Counted from the stretch's first letter, positions 28,456 through 38,322 are shown. The stretch is 38,322 nt of DNA from Polaromonas sp. (GCA_025363315.1 JANYED010000121.1:1-38322); one strand, 5' to 3'. Numbers and translations are program-made. Notes: generated by a model from the sequence alone, not told the origin.

Positions 28456-31400
28456 TCACTCGTAGACAATCCTCGCCAGCCCCTTGTCGGCTTGCGCCAT
28501 CCAGCTGGCCAGCGCAGCATCAGTCGGGAAGAACTTCGCCCCGTCGCCCAAAACAACATCCGCTGTCACGTCTGCCGTCACGTCACCAAAATCAGCATGC
28601 CGACTGATCTGTAAACGCACTGGCAGGCCGCGCACCAGCTCGCCCTGCTCGGTCATCTCCCGGCGCGGCGGAAAGTCTTTGACCATGCGGGAAATATCAG
28701 GCGCAGCACCATTCACCGCGACCAACAAACACTTCCCAAACTTGCAGCGTGCGGCCTCCAGGTCCCATACCTGCGTGACTTTGAAGCGCCTGCCGAAACG
28801 CTCTGACGCACCTTGCAGTGTGCCCTGCACAATCACCAGTTCATCATCCTTGAGCAAGTTGCGGTTGACGTTGTAGGTGGCTTCATCGACCGATGCTTCG
28901 AGCGTGTCGGTTTTGTCGTCGAGCTTGAAGATGATCACCTTGCCACGATTGCCGTTGATGACGCGCAGGTCTGTCACGATGCCAGCCAGCACGCGCGTGT
29001 CGCGTGAGTCGAACAAGTCCTCAATCTTCAGCTTTGCAAACTGGCGCACCTCAGATTCGACCTCGTCAAACAAGTGGCCAGACAGGTAAAAGCCGATGGC
29101 TGTTTTTTCAGCTACCAGCCGGGCCTTTATGCCAAACGGCATCGCCTCCACCAGCGCAGGTTCTTGCGTGCTGGCGGCGTGCGAGTCGGACATGTCAAAC
29201 AACCCGCCCTGGTTGGCGTTGGCCTCTGCGGCCAGTGCAAATTCAAAAGCCTGGTCAACCGATGCGAGGAGCGACGCACGATTTAATTGAAGGGTGTCAA
29301 AAGCGCCTGCCTTGATCAAGGCTTCAACCGTGCGTTTGTTGATTTTGGTGCGCTCGACGCGCACGCAAAAGTCATACAGAGATGTGAATAGGCCGCCATC
29401 AACTCTTGCCGCCACTATCGCCGCAATGGCCTGCTCACCCGTACCTTTGATAGCGCCCAGGCCATAGCGCACAGCACTGTTGCTGGTCGGCTCAAAGCGG
29501 TAGTCACCCCGGTTCACATCAGGCGACTCAAACGTCAACCCCATCTCAAGCGCGTCGCGGTGCAGGATTTTCAGCTTGTCGGTGTCGCCCATTTCAACCG
29601 TCATGTTGGCGGCAAAAAACTCGGCCGTGTAATGCACCTTCAGCCAGGCCGTGTGGTACGCCAGCAGCGCGTAAGCAGCAGAGTGCGACTTGTTAAAGCC
29701 GTAGCCTGCAAACTTTTCCATCAGGTCAAAAACTTCGTCGGCTTTTTCCTGTGTCAAGCCGTTTTCACCCGCACCCTTGCGGAACACCTCGCGCTGGGAG
29801 GCCATTTCTTTTTCGTCTTTTTTACCCATCGCGCGGCGCAACATGTCGGCACCGCCGAGTGAATAGCCACCCAATATCTGGGCGGTCTGCATCACCTGCT
29901 CCTGATAGACCATGATGCCGTAGGTCTCTTCCAGCATCGATTTGACGCGCGGGTCGGGGTACTCAGGTGTTTCTTTGCCTTGCTTGCGGGCAATGTAATT
30001 AGGAATCAGCTCCATCGGGCCGGGCCGATACAGCGCATTCATTGCAATCAGGTCTTCCAGGCGATCAGGCTTGGCATCCTTCAGCAAGCGCTGCATACCG
30101 GTACTTTCAAACTGGAAGACCGCCTCGGTCTGGCCGTCGGCAAACAGTTTGTAAACCCGCGCATCGTCCAGCGGCAGGTTCTCAAATGCAAAGTCTTTTT
30201 GCGACGGATGACGCGCAACGATGAAGTCTTTGGCAATCTCCAAAATCGTCAAGGTGGCCAGGCCCAAAAAGTCAAACTTGACAAGGCCAATCGCCTCCAC
30301 ATCGTTCTTGTCAAACTGGCTAACAGCCGATGTGCTGCCGGGCTGCAAATACAGCGGGCAAAAATCAGTCAGCTTGCCCGGCGCAATCAACACACCACCG
30401 GCATGCATGCCGACGTTGCGCGTCAAGCCTTCGAGCTTGCGGGCCAATTCAAGCAGGGTGTAAACGTCTTCTTCTTTGCGCTCACGCTCGGCCAGAATCG
30501 GCTCGGCTTCCAACGCGTAAACCATCTTGTCGTTTTTCTTGCGCTCGGCGGGCAACAGTTGCAGCGTGACGGCCTGGCCGGGTTTGTTGGGTATCAGCTT
30601 GGAGATACTGTCGCAAAAGCCATACGGAAAGTCGAGCACGCGGCCCACGTCGCGGATAGCCGCACGCGCTGCCATGGTACCGAAGGTCACAATCTGGCTC
30701 ACTGCATCGTGGCCGTATTTGTCTTTCACGTAGTCAATCACGCGGTCGCGGTTGGTTTGGCAAAAGTCAATGTCAAAGTCGGGCATGGACACCCGTTCGG
30801 GATTCAAAAACCGCTCGAACAGCAGGTTGTAGCGCAGCGGGTCCAGGTCAGTGATTCGCAAAGAATACGCCACCAGCGAGCCAGCACCCGAGCCCCGCCC
30901 AGGCCCCACCGGACAACCATTTTTTTTGGCCCAGTTGATGAAGTCGCCCACAATCAAAAAGTAACCGGGGAAACCCATGCCCAGAATGGTTTTGATCTCA
31001 AACTCCAGCCGCTCCACGTAGGTCGGCCGCTTTTTGTCGCGCACTTCGACGTTGGGGTAGAGATGCGCCAGGCGTTCTTCAAGCCCTTCAAACGATGTTT
31101 GCCTGAAGTAATCATCTGCCGCCATGCGTACGCCGTTGACTTCGGGCGTGGGGTAGTCGGGCAGCATGGGCTTGCCCAAGTCAAGCTTTAAATTGCAGCG
31201 CTTGGCAATCTCCAGCGTATTGGTAATGGCGGTGGGAATGTCGGCAAACAGCGCCTGCATTTGTGCAGCAGACTTGAAGTATTGGTCACGTGTGAACTTG
31301 CGCACGCGACGTGCGTTGCCCAGTATTTCACCTTCAGAAATACACACCCGCGCCTCATGCGCCTCGTAGTCTTCATAGGTCAAAAACTGCACCGGATGGG

Positions 31401-31992
31401 TGGCCACCACCGGCAGCTTGAGCCGCGCAGCCAACTGCACAGCTGCTGGCACGTGCCGCGCGTCGTCAGCCTGTTCAGCGCGCTGCAACTCGATGTAAAA
31501 ACGGTGAATAAAAATGTCTGAGAAATGCAGCGCGTATCCCATAGCCCGCGCAACATCGCCCTGCACCAGCGCCTGACCTATCGCGCCGCGCTGGGCGCCC
31601 GACAACGCAATCAACCCCTCGTTCAACTCACTGAGCCAGTCCAGGCTGATGATGGCCTGGTCACGCACCACACCGCGCGTCCAGGCTCGGGTTAAAAGCT
31701 CTGACAAGTTCAGGTAGCCCCGATGGCTTTGTGCAATCAACAACAAGCGTGCGGGTGGCGCAGCGGCGTCTTTGCCGGGCACTTGCACCCATACGTCAGC
31801 GGCGATGAGTGGCTTGACGCCGTTGCTGCGGGCGGCCTTGTAAAACTTGACGGTGCCGAACAGGTTGCTCAGGTCACTGATGGCCAGCGCAGGTTGCTGG
31901 TCAAGCGCGGCCGCGGCGGTGATCTCGTCAATGCGGTTGGTGCCGTCGACGACGGAGAATTCTGTATGGAGACGTAAATGGACAAACATCAC
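28456..31992 (-). CDS. dnaE: DNA polymerase III subunit alpha
   Basis: FVHLRLHTEFSVVDG PHP start; GPGRGSGAGSLVAYSLRITDLDPLRYNLLFERFLNPERVSMPDFDIDFC; full ~1178 aa. Confidence 0.98.
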   Translation of the reverse strand: MMFVHLRLHTEFSVVDGTNRIDEITAAAALDQQPALAISDLSNLFGTVKFYKAARSNGVKPLIAADVWVQVPGKDAAAPPARLLLIAQSHRGYLNLSELLTRAWTRGVVRDQAIISLDWLSELNEGLIALSGAQRGAIGQALVQGDVARAMGYALHFSDIFIHRFYIELQRAEQADDARHVPAAVQLAARLKLPVVATHPVQFLTYEDYEAHEARVCISEGEILGNARRVRKFTRDQYFKSAAQMQALFADIPTAITNTLEIAKRCNLKLDLGKPMLPDYPTPEVNGVRMAADDYFRQTSFEGLEERLAHLYPNVEVRDKKRPTYVERLEFEIKTILGMGFPGYFLIVGDFINWAKKNGCPVGPGRGSGAGSLVAYSLRITDLDPLRYNLLFERFLNPERVSMPDFDIDFCQTNRDRVIDYVKDKYGHDAVSQIVTFGTMAARAAIRDVGRVLDFPYGFCDSISKLIPNKPGQAVTLQLLPAERKKNDKMVYALEAEPILAERERKEEDVYTLLELARKLEGLTRNVGMHAGGVLIAPGKLTDFCPLYLQPGSTSAVSQFDKNDVEAIGLVKFDFLGLATLTILEIAKDFIVARHPSQKDFAFENLPLDDARVYKLFADGQTEAVFQFESTGMQRLLKDAKPDRLEDLIAMNALYRPGPMELIPNYIARKQGKETPEYPDPRVKSMLEETYGIMVYQEQVMQTAQILGGYSLGGADMLRRAMGKKDEKEMASQREVFRKGAGENGLTQEKADEVFDLMEKFAGYGFNKSHSAAYALLAYHTAWLKVHYTAEFFAANMTVEMGDTDKLKILHRDALEMGLTFESPDVNRGDYRFEPTSNSAVRYGLGAIKGTGEQAIAAIVAARVDGGLFTSLYDFCVRVERTKINKRTVEALIKAGAFDTLQLNRASLLASVDQAFEFALAAEANANQGGLFDMSDSHAASTQEPALVEAMPFGIKARLVAEKTAIGFYLSGHLFDEVESEVRQFAKLKIEDLFDSRDTRVLAGIVTDLRVINGNRGKVIIFKLDDKTDTLEASVDEATYNVNRNLLKDDELVIVQGTLQGASERFGRRFKVTQVWDLEAARCKFGKCLLVAVNGAAPDISRMVKDFPPRREMTEQGELVRGLPVRLQISRHADFGDVTADVTADVVLGDGAKFFPTDAALASWMAQADKGLARIVYE

Positions 31993-32130
31993 TACATTCT
32001 AGAACTTGCGTTCCAATGTCCAGCGCTTAAACACTGCATAAATCGGCCGCTTGACCTACACACCGAAATGGTTGCACGTAAGAGGATTTACGTCTTGTCC
32101 AAAAACCTGAAGTTAACAGTTGAGAACGAT

Positions 32131-33432
32131 ATGCCGATCCTGCAAAGCGCACATTACAGTTCATCCCGCCTGGCACAGCAGTTCCAGCGGGTTCGCACGC
32201 AAACGGAAAGCCTGGTGCGGCCACTTAGTGCCGAAGACTGCCAGTTACAGTCCATGCCTGATGCCAGCCCCGCCAAATGGCATTTAGCGCACCTGACCTG
32301 GTTTTTTGAGACTTTTATTCTTGAAAAGTATGAGGCCGCATTCAAGCCATTTGATGCTAGCTTTCGCGTGCTGTTCAACAGCTATTACAACGGCATTGGT
32401 GACAAGCACCCGCGAGCGCAGCGCGGCTTGATCAGCCGGCCGGCGCTGGCCCAGATAATGGCTTATCGAAACGCAGTTGATGAGCGGGTGCTGGCTGTTC
32501 TTCAGCGCCTCCCAAACGACAAGGCATTGACTCAGCTCATTACGCTTGGGTTGCAGCACGAGCAGCAGCACCAGGAGTTGCTGTTGACCGACATCAAACA
32601 TGCGTTCGCAATGAATCCGGCAAAACCTGCTTATGCCAAGCGTTGGCCGCTGTCGAGTATTGCGCCACAGCCGCTGGCCTGGCACGACTTTGAAGGCGGC
32701 CTGGTGGGGCATGGCTTTGATGCTGCCACGGGAGATGCGTTTGCATTTGACAATGAAACGCCGCGCCACCCGGTGTACATCGCACCGTTCGAGCTGGCCA
32801 GCCGACTGGTCACCAACGGCGACTACCTGGCGTTTATGGCGGACGGCGGTTATCAGCGGCCTGAGCTCTGGCTGTCGTTGGGATGGGACTGGGTACAGAC
32901 AGGTCAGCATGCGCTGCCGCTGTATTGGCAAACCAGTGAGTCAAGCCATACTGGACACGCGAATTTCACGCTGCAAGGCATGGTGGATGTAGACCCCAAC
33001 ACGCCGGCTTGCCATTTGAATTATTTTGAGACCGATGCCTATGCGCGCTGGTCAGGAGCGCGCCTGCCCACCGAGTTTGAGTGGGAACTGGCAGCAGCCA
33101 GCTTAAGCGTGCCAGCAATACACGGCAATTTTGTCGAGAACGCCGCATACCACCCCATCCCGTTGCAGCAGGCCAGCCATGTGGCCCCTGCGCAAATGTT
33201 TGGCGATGTGTGGGAATGGACGCAATCGAACTACAACCCATATCCTGGCTACAAGCCTTGGGAAGGGCTGGTAGGGGGATACAACGGCAAATTTATGTGC
33301 AACCAGTTTGTGCTGCGTGGCGGGTCATGCGCCACGCCGCACAGTCATATGCGCGCCAGTTACCGCAACTTTTTTCCTCCGGATGCGCGCTGGCAGTTCA
33401 GTGGCTTGCGCCTCGCGCGCGACGTCCCCTGA
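32131..33432 (+). CDS. egtB: EgtB-like ergothioneine biosynthesis sulfoxide synthase (DinB/FGE-sulfatase)
   Basis: KWHLAHLTWFFETFIL; LGLQHEQQHQELLLTDIKH (HX3HXE iron motif); C-terminal GDVWEWTQSNYNPYPGYKPWEG...LRGGSCATPHSHMRASYRNFFPPDARWQFSGLRLARD. Confidence 0.93.
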   Translation: MPILQSAHYSSSRLAQQFQRVRTQTESLVRPLSAEDCQLQSMPDASPAKWHLAHLTWFFETFILEKYEAAFKPFDASFRVLFNSYYNGIGDKHPRAQRGLISRPALAQIMAYRNAVDERVLAVLQRLPNDKALTQLITLGLQHEQQHQELLLTDIKHAFAMNPAKPAYAKRWPLSSIAPQPLAWHDFEGGLVGHGFDAATGDAFAFDNETPRHPVYIAPFELASRLVTNGDYLAFMADGGYQRPELWLSLGWDWVQTGQHALPLYWQTSESSHTGHANFTLQGMVDVDPNTPACHLNYFETDAYARWSGARLPTEFEWELAAASLSVPAIHGNFVENAAYHPIPLQQASHVAPAQMFGDVWEWTQSNYNPYPGYKPWEGLVGGYNGKFMCNQFVLRGGSCATPHSHMRASYRNFFPPDARWQFSGLRLARDVP

Positions 33433-33445
33433 GTGCCGGGTAGTT

Positions 33446-33979
33446 TCAGCCGCGAAGCTTCTTTGCTACTTCAGCCACACGCTTGCCGTACGCAGACGCG
33501 GTGTCCAGATCGCCTTGCGGAATCGCACTGGCCGGGTCTTGTGGGCCCACTTGCGCCATCACGCCTGAGTTGGAGCCAATCCGGTTGATGGTGCCATCGT
33601 TAAGTGACGGCTGGCCGACCCAGATCATGCCCTGCTGCATCGCCAAAGTAATGAAGTACTGCAGCGTTGACAGTTTGTCGCCGCTTGGGCTGGCAGAGCA
33701 GGTAAAGCCGCCGGCGACTTTGTCTTTCCAGGCACTGGTGAACCATTTTTTACTTGTGGCATCAGCAAACTTTTTAAACTGCCAGCTGGCCATGCCCATA
33801 TAAGTCGGGCTGCCCATGATGATCGCGTCGGCAGCGTCGAGGCTGGCCCAGTTCGCGTCGGTCAGGTTGCCGTCTGCATCGATGGAGATGAGCTCTGCGC
33901 CTGCGCCATCCGACACAAATTGCGCGACGCGCTGGGTGTGGCCATAACCTGAGTGATAAACAACAACTACTTTTGACAT
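33446..33979 (-). CDS. Flavodoxin/NAD(P)H:quinone oxidoreductase family protein (WrbA-like)
   Basis: KVVVVYHSGYGHTQRVAQFV, ADAIIMGSPTYMGMASWQFKKFAD. Confidence 0.88.
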   Translation of the reverse strand: MSKVVVVYHSGYGHTQRVAQFVSDGAGAELISIDADGNLTDANWASLDAADAIIMGSPTYMGMASWQFKKFADATSKKWFTSAWKDKVAGGFTCSASPSGDKLSTLQYFITLAMQQGMIWVGQPSLNDGTINRIGSNSGVMAQVGPQDPASAIPQGDLDTASAYGKRVAEVAKKLRG

Positions 33980-34031
33980 GAAGAGATCCTAAAAAATAAA
34001 AAAGGGAACACCCGCCGAAAATTATGGCGCT

Positions 34032-34424
34032 TTATTGACCGCGCCGGGCGTCCAAGCTCCACGCCCCTGCGCCCCCCGCGGCGACTGACAGCAAACCACC
34101 AACAATTGCCATATTTTTAAAAAACGACTGAGCTTGCGACGGGTCCGATAAGGGGTGAAAAATAAACGAGATCACAAATGTGAAGAACGCCATGCCAAAA
34201 GCTGCCCAGCGCGTTTGAAAACCCACAAGCAGCAACAGGCCAAGGCCAAGCTCGACAAAAATGGCGATTGCGATGGCCAGTTCAGGCAGAGGCACACCTT
34301 TGGAGGCAGCGTAGCCAGCCGTGGCCGCAAAGCCGCCGATTTTGCCGAAGCCAGCAGGAATGAACAACAACGCCAGCAAGAGGCGGCCTGCCAGAGACAA
34401 CGGGGTTTGAAGAGCAGTCAACAT
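34032..34424 (-). CDS. DoxX family membrane protein
   Basis: LAGRLLLALLFIPAGFGKIGGFAATAGYAASKGVPLPELAIAIAIFVELGLGLLLLVGFQTRWAA. Confidence 0.9.
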   Translation of the reverse strand: MLTALQTPLSLAGRLLLALLFIPAGFGKIGGFAATAGYAASKGVPLPELAIAIAIFVELGLGLLLLVGFQTRWAAFGMAFFTFVISFIFHPLSDPSQAQSFFKNMAIVGGLLSVAAGGAGAWSLDARRGQ

Positions 34425-34483
34425 AAGAAGTCCTTTCGCTTGCGGTGAATAAAAATTTGGCGGGTTGTCAGGCGGTATCTGCG

Positions 34484-35185
34484 TTAGGCAGCGAGGTCAA
34501 ACACCAGCACTTCTGCATCCTGCCCCGCAGTCAATTGCAATTGGCTTTCAGACACCAATAACGCAGCATCACCCGCATCAAGCAGCAGGCCATTAACTAG
34601 CAGCGCTCCGGTGAGCAGTTGCACATAGGTTTTGCGCGCCGGATGCAGCATCAGCGAAGCTGACTCGCTACCGTTTATCAAACCCGCAAAAATTTTGGCA
34701 TCTGCATGCAACGTGACCGACCCGTAAGCGCCGTCATTTGACGCCACCAGCCGCAGCTTGCCGCGTTTATCACCCGCATTGAAGGTTTTTTGTTCGTAAC
34801 TGGGCGCGATCCCTTTGACATTCGGCTCAATCCAAATTTGCAAAAAATGAGTGGTCTGCCCTTCAGCGTGGTTGAACTCGCTGTGCTGCACGCCGGAGCC
34901 TGCGCTCATGCGCTGCACGTCGCCGGGGGGAATGCCTTTGACGTTTCCCATGCTGTCTTTGTGCGCCAGGTTGCCCTCCAGCACATAGCTGATGATTTCC
35001 ATATCTTTATGGCCGTGGGTGCCAAAGCCAGTGCCAGGCGCTATGCGGTCCTCATTGATGACGCGCAGGTTGCCAAACCCCATGTGCTTTTCATCGTAGT
35101 AGCCGGCGAACGAAAACGAGTGGAAGGACTTGAGCCAGCCGTGGTCGGCATAGCCGCGCTCCTGAGATTTTCGAAGTGTCATCAT
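34484..35185 (-). CDS. Pirin family protein
   Basis: RGYADHGWLKSFHSFSFAGYYDEKHMGFGNLRVINEDRIAPGTGFGTHGHKDMEIISYVLEGNLAHKDSMGN...MSAGSGVQHSEFNH. Confidence 0.95.
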   Translation of the reverse strand: MMTLRKSQERGYADHGWLKSFHSFSFAGYYDEKHMGFGNLRVINEDRIAPGTGFGTHGHKDMEIISYVLEGNLAHKDSMGNVKGIPPGDVQRMSAGSGVQHSEFNHAEGQTTHFLQIWIEPNVKGIAPSYEQKTFNAGDKRGKLRLVASNDGAYGSVTLHADAKIFAGLINGSESASLMLHPARKTYVQLLTGALLVNGLLLDAGDAALLVSESQLQLTAGQDAEVLVFDLAA

Positions 35186-35268
35186 GTCAACAGCCTTTCA
35201 AAATAAGTTTTCAGATGGCTTAACTGTAGGAGGCCAAGCTCCGCCGAGGACCATTTTCATTTGATGGC

Positions 35269-35291
35269 ATCATTCAATTTAATTGAATGAT
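35269..35291. promoter_or_regulatory. Perfect palindrome, candidate LysR operator between pirin and lysR
   Basis: ATCATTCAAT-TTA-ATTGAATGAT; contains TCAATTTAATTGA (T-N11-A). Confidence 0.6.
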
Positions 35292-36225
35292 CAAGCTATA
35301 CATGAAACAAAATGCTATTCGCGACGCGCTGACTCCCGAAACCATCGGCCTGATTGACGCAGTGCACCGCACTGGCAGCATGGCCGCCGCTGCACGTGAG
35401 CTGGGCGTTGTACCCAGCGCATTGACCTACCGCATCAGGCGCGTTGAAGATGCGCTCGATGTGCTGCTGTTTGACAGATCGTCACGCCAGGCAAAATTAA
35501 CTGAGGCAGGTCGAGAATTGGTGCGTGAGGGCAACCGCCTGCTGGCTGAACTGGATCAACTGGCCAACCGCGTCAGGCGCGTGGCCACCGGCTGGGAGCC
35601 GCAACTGACATTGGCAGTTGACAGCGTTGTTTCGCGCAACACGATCATGGAATTGTGTGAATCGTTTTTTGCCCTCAAGCCGCCGACGCGCCTGAAATTT
35701 AGGGAAGAAGCGCTGTCGGGCACGCTGCAAGCACTGACGTCTGGCCAGGCCGATTTAGCCATCGGCGTGGTGTTGGAGTCAAGCGCCAGCAAGCTGCTGC
35801 AAAGTACAGCGCTGGGCAAGATCCGTTTTGTTTACGCCGTGGCACCTCATCACCCACTGGCAAAAGCCGACCAGCCCATCACCGATGACATGATGTTGGC
35901 GCACCGCGTGGTAGCGGTGGCAGATTCGGTGCAGCGCGGCAGTGGCATCAGCGTAGGTCTGCTCGGCGGCCAGGATGTGTTTACCGTGCCGGGCATGCTG
36001 GCCAAGCTGGACGCGCAGATGCGCGGGTTGGGCGCTGGGTTTTTGCCCGAATACCTGGCGCGGCCCTACATTGACGCAGGCCGGCTGGTGGAGAAAAAAG
36101 TCGCACAGCCTCCGCGTGTGGTGAGCGTCAGCTACGCTTGGCGCAAAACCGATGGCAAGGCGCTGCAATGGTGGCTTAAACAATTGGAAAGTGCCAAGAC
36201 GCGTAGTGCCTTGCTTGAGAGGTGA
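35287..36225 (+). CDS. LysR family transcriptional regulator
   Basis: AVHRTGSMAAAARELGVVPSALTYRIRRVEDALDVLLFDRSSRQAKLTEAGRELV HTH; divergent from pirin/DoxX/flavodoxin genes. Start may be the ATG at 35302. Confidence 0.93.
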   Translation: MIKLYMKQNAIRDALTPETIGLIDAVHRTGSMAAAARELGVVPSALTYRIRRVEDALDVLLFDRSSRQAKLTEAGRELVREGNRLLAELDQLANRVRRVATGWEPQLTLAVDSVVSRNTIMELCESFFALKPPTRLKFREEALSGTLQALTSGQADLAIGVVLESSASKLLQSTALGKIRFVYAVAPHHPLAKADQPITDDMMLAHRVVAVADSVQRGSGISVGLLGGQDVFTVPGMLAKLDAQMRGLGAGFLPEYLARPYIDAGRLVEKKVAQPPRVVSVSYAWRKTDGKALQWWLKQLESAKTRSALLER

Positions 36226-36294
36226 TCAACATCGGGTTTAGAGTACATTGACAACAACAGTCTCGTACATCCGCATTACCAACATAAAAACACC

Positions 36295-37377
36295 ATGACA
36301 AAAAAAGCCGCCCCCTCCAAAACGCCCGCGCCTGTTCGCAACATCGCCGTCATTGGCGCTGGCATTGCAGGCATGGCTTGCGCCCGCACGCTGGCGCAAG
36401 CCGGCCACCACGTCACAGTGTTTGAAAAAAGTCGCGGCGCGGGTGGCCGCATGTCCACCCGCAACACTGAATTTGGCAGTTTTGACCATGGCTCTCAGTA
36501 CTTCACTGTGCGCGACGCCCGCTTTGAAAAAGCCTTGGCCACCAGCCCCGAACTGGTTCGCCGATGGAGCGCCAACACTGTGCGCATACTTGACGAAGCG
36601 GGCCGCGTGGTGGCGTCTAGTCTGCCGCCGAAAGAAGCGCATTGGGTGGCCGCGCCAGGTATGAACGCGCTGGTCAGGCACTGGGCCCAGCCACTGCAAG
36701 ATCACGGGCAGATTCGTTTTCAAACCCAGGTTACGCGCATCCAAAAAGACGTGCTAAACCCCAAGCGCTGGCAACTACAAACAGAAGGCCCAGACGAAAG
36801 TTCAGGCGCGAGGGCGGTGTACCCAGGTTTTGATGCGGTCGTGATGGCTGTGCCTTCAGTGCAAGCGCATGCGCTGCTGCTGTCGTCGCAGGTTGCCAAG
36901 CCCCTGATGGGTGACATTTCAAAAGTTAGTGTTGCCCCGTGCTGGACCTTGATGGTGGCTTTCCCGCAGGCTTCGCAACCCAACTTGCCGCACCTGGGGC
37001 CGCAGTGGAATGCCGCACGCAGTACCCACCACCGCATCGCCTGGCTGGCGCGCGAGTCGTCCAAACCCGAGCGCGGCGGCGTTGAGCGGTGGACCGTACA
37101 GGCCAGCCCCGAGTGGTCTAAACGCCATCTGGAAGACGATGCCGAACGCGTCAAGGCCAAGCTGCTCAAGGCGTTTACCGAAGTCACCGGCATACGCGCC
37201 CAGCCGCCGTATGCAGAAGTTCACCGTTGGCGCTATGCGCAAACCACCGAGCCACTGGGCCAGAGCCACCTGTGGGACGCCAAGCTGGGCATAGGCGTTT
37301 GTGGCGACTGGTGTTTGGGGCATCGGGTTGAGGACGGATTTGTGTCGGGCCTTGAAATGGCTCTGGCAGTTTTATAA
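36295..37377 (+). CDS. FAD-dependent amine oxidase/renalase-like oxidoreductase
   Basis: NIAVIGAGIAGMACARTLAQAGHHVTVFEKSRGAGGRMSTRNTEFGSFDHGSQYFTVRD; C-terminal GVCGDWCLGHRVEDGFVSGLEMA. Confidence 0.9.
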   Translation: MTKKAAPSKTPAPVRNIAVIGAGIAGMACARTLAQAGHHVTVFEKSRGAGGRMSTRNTEFGSFDHGSQYFTVRDARFEKALATSPELVRRWSANTVRILDEAGRVVASSLPPKEAHWVAAPGMNALVRHWAQPLQDHGQIRFQTQVTRIQKDVLNPKRWQLQTEGPDESSGARAVYPGFDAVVMAVPSVQAHALLLSSQVAKPLMGDISKVSVAPCWTLMVAFPQASQPNLPHLGPQWNAARSTHHRIAWLARESSKPERGGVERWTVQASPEWSKRHLEDDAERVKAKLLKAFTEVTGIRAQPPYAEVHRWRYAQTTEPLGQSHLWDAKLGIGVCGDWCLGHRVEDGFVSGLEMALAVL

Positions 37378-37386
37378 AACTGCGTC

Positions 37387-38319
37387 GTGGCGGCTCCCGG
37401 ATATATCGGTCGTTTTGCCCCCTCGCCCACCGGGCCGTTGCATGCAGGTTCTTTGGTCGCGGCGCTTGCCAGCTGGCTGGATGCCAAAGCCCATAGCGGT
37501 CTGTGGCTGGTGCGCATTGAAGATGTGGACACCCCGCGCTGTGTATTAGGTGCGGCCCAAACGATCCTGCAGCAGCTTGCCGATTGCGGTTTGCACCCTG
37601 ACCAGCCGCCGGTCTATCAGTCGCAGCGCGGCATTTTGTACCAACATGCTTTGGATCAGCTGGTTGCGCAATCGCACGCCTACCCGTGCGGTTGTTCAAG
37701 GCTAGACATTCAAACCGCTCTGGCGACTACCCACCAGCAGCACGAGCGGCATGATGAGCTGGTCTACCCAGGCACCTGCCGCGCTGGACTGGACGGCAGA
37801 AAAGCGCGCTCATGGCGCTTTTTAAGTGCTTTTAACCCGTCAAATGAGCCTGAAGCCCAACAAATACGGGCGCGAGCAGCTCCTGATATTATAGCAAATC
37901 AAGTTGACTGGGTGGATCGACGTTTAGGTGCGCAACGGCAAAACGTCAGCGCCGAGGTGGGGGACTTTGTGCTCAAACGCGCCGATGGCCTGTGGGCTTA
38001 CCAGTTAGCAGTGGTCGTCGACGATGCCGCTCAAGGGGTGACGCACATCGTTCGAGGCTGTGATTTGGCCGACAACACAGCGCGGCAAATCATGCTGCAG
38101 CGCGCCTTGGGCTTGCCGCAGCCCCAGTACCTGCACACCCCCCTGGTGCTTGGCCTTGACGGCCATAAGCTGTCCAAGCAAAACGGCGCGGCCACTTTGG
38201 ACGCTTGCGAGCCGGTTCTTGCCTTGCAATCAGCCGCACTCACGCTTGGGCTGCATGTAAAGGCGGATTCTGTGCAGGAATGCCTCGATATGGCGTTACG
38301 AGCCTGGCTTGCCGCTTAA
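37387..38319 (+). CDS. gluQ: Glutamyl-Q tRNA(Asp) synthetase (GTG start)
   Basis: [94 protein letters not shown]. Confidence 0.94.
   Translation: MAAPGYIGRFAPSPTGPLHAGSLVAALASWLDAKAHSGLWLVRIEDVDTPRCVLGAAQTILQQLADCGLHPDQPPVYQSQRGILYQHALDQLVAQSHAYPCGCSRLDIQTALATTHQQHERHDELVYPGTCRAGLDGRKARSWRFLSAFNPSNEPEAQQIRARAAPDIIANQVDWVDRRLGAQRQNVSAEVGDFVLKRADGLWAYQLAVVVDDAAQGVTHIVRGCDLADNTARQIMLQRALGLPQPQYLHTPLVLGLDGHKLSKQNGAATLDACEPVLALQSAALTLGLHVKADSVQECLDMALRAWLAA
37841..37899 (-). repeat. Dispersed element copy in frame inside gluQ
   Basis: Reverse complement: tttgctataatatcaggagctgctcgcgcccgtatttgttgggcttcaggctcatttg. Confidence 0.85.
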
Positions 38320-38322
38320 AAT

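Noticed and set aside
31978-32130. N-terminal extension of the egtB ORF
   Set aside because: It overlaps the dnaE start and promoter region; homology to EgtB begins near the ATG at 32131.

Overview
38.3 kb of betaproteobacterial chromosome; gene content and style suggest Comamonadaceae, but this is inferred from the proteins and not tested. Most of the window is ordinary housekeeping sequence: rsuA, a MATE transporter, panE-like, trhO, GST, LysE, glmM, folP, ftsH, rlmE, yhbY, prlC, rpiA, pyrD, nikR, a TonB receptor, hutG-like, dnaE, egtB, flavodoxin/DoxX/pirin with a divergent LysR, a renalase-like oxidoreductase and gluQ. Three things stand out. (1) About 9-11 copies of a ~50-60 bp dispersed element, approximate consensus TTGCTATTnnnTCAATAGCTGCTTGCGCCCGTATTGATTGGGCTACAGGCCTATTTTTA. 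Some copies lie in frame inside coding regions: gluQ, the signal peptide of a DUF4124/glutaredoxin protein, probably rsuA, and a decayed lhgO. This resembles the Rickettsia palindromic elements in behaviour. (2) The left 2.5 kb is a toxin-antitoxin patch (VapC, orphan HigA-like antidote, BrnTA). The brnTA cassette is bracketed by the real 3' end of rsuA and a diverged second copy of that 3' end. Next to it is a secreted heptad-repeat protein whose frame is broken by a single 20-nt hybrid unit in an otherwise 21-nt tandem array. (3) A gene-decay zone at 23.1-28.3 kb contains fadH, lhgO, Bug-receptor and LysR remnants. No rRNA, tRNA or CRISPR array was recognised.
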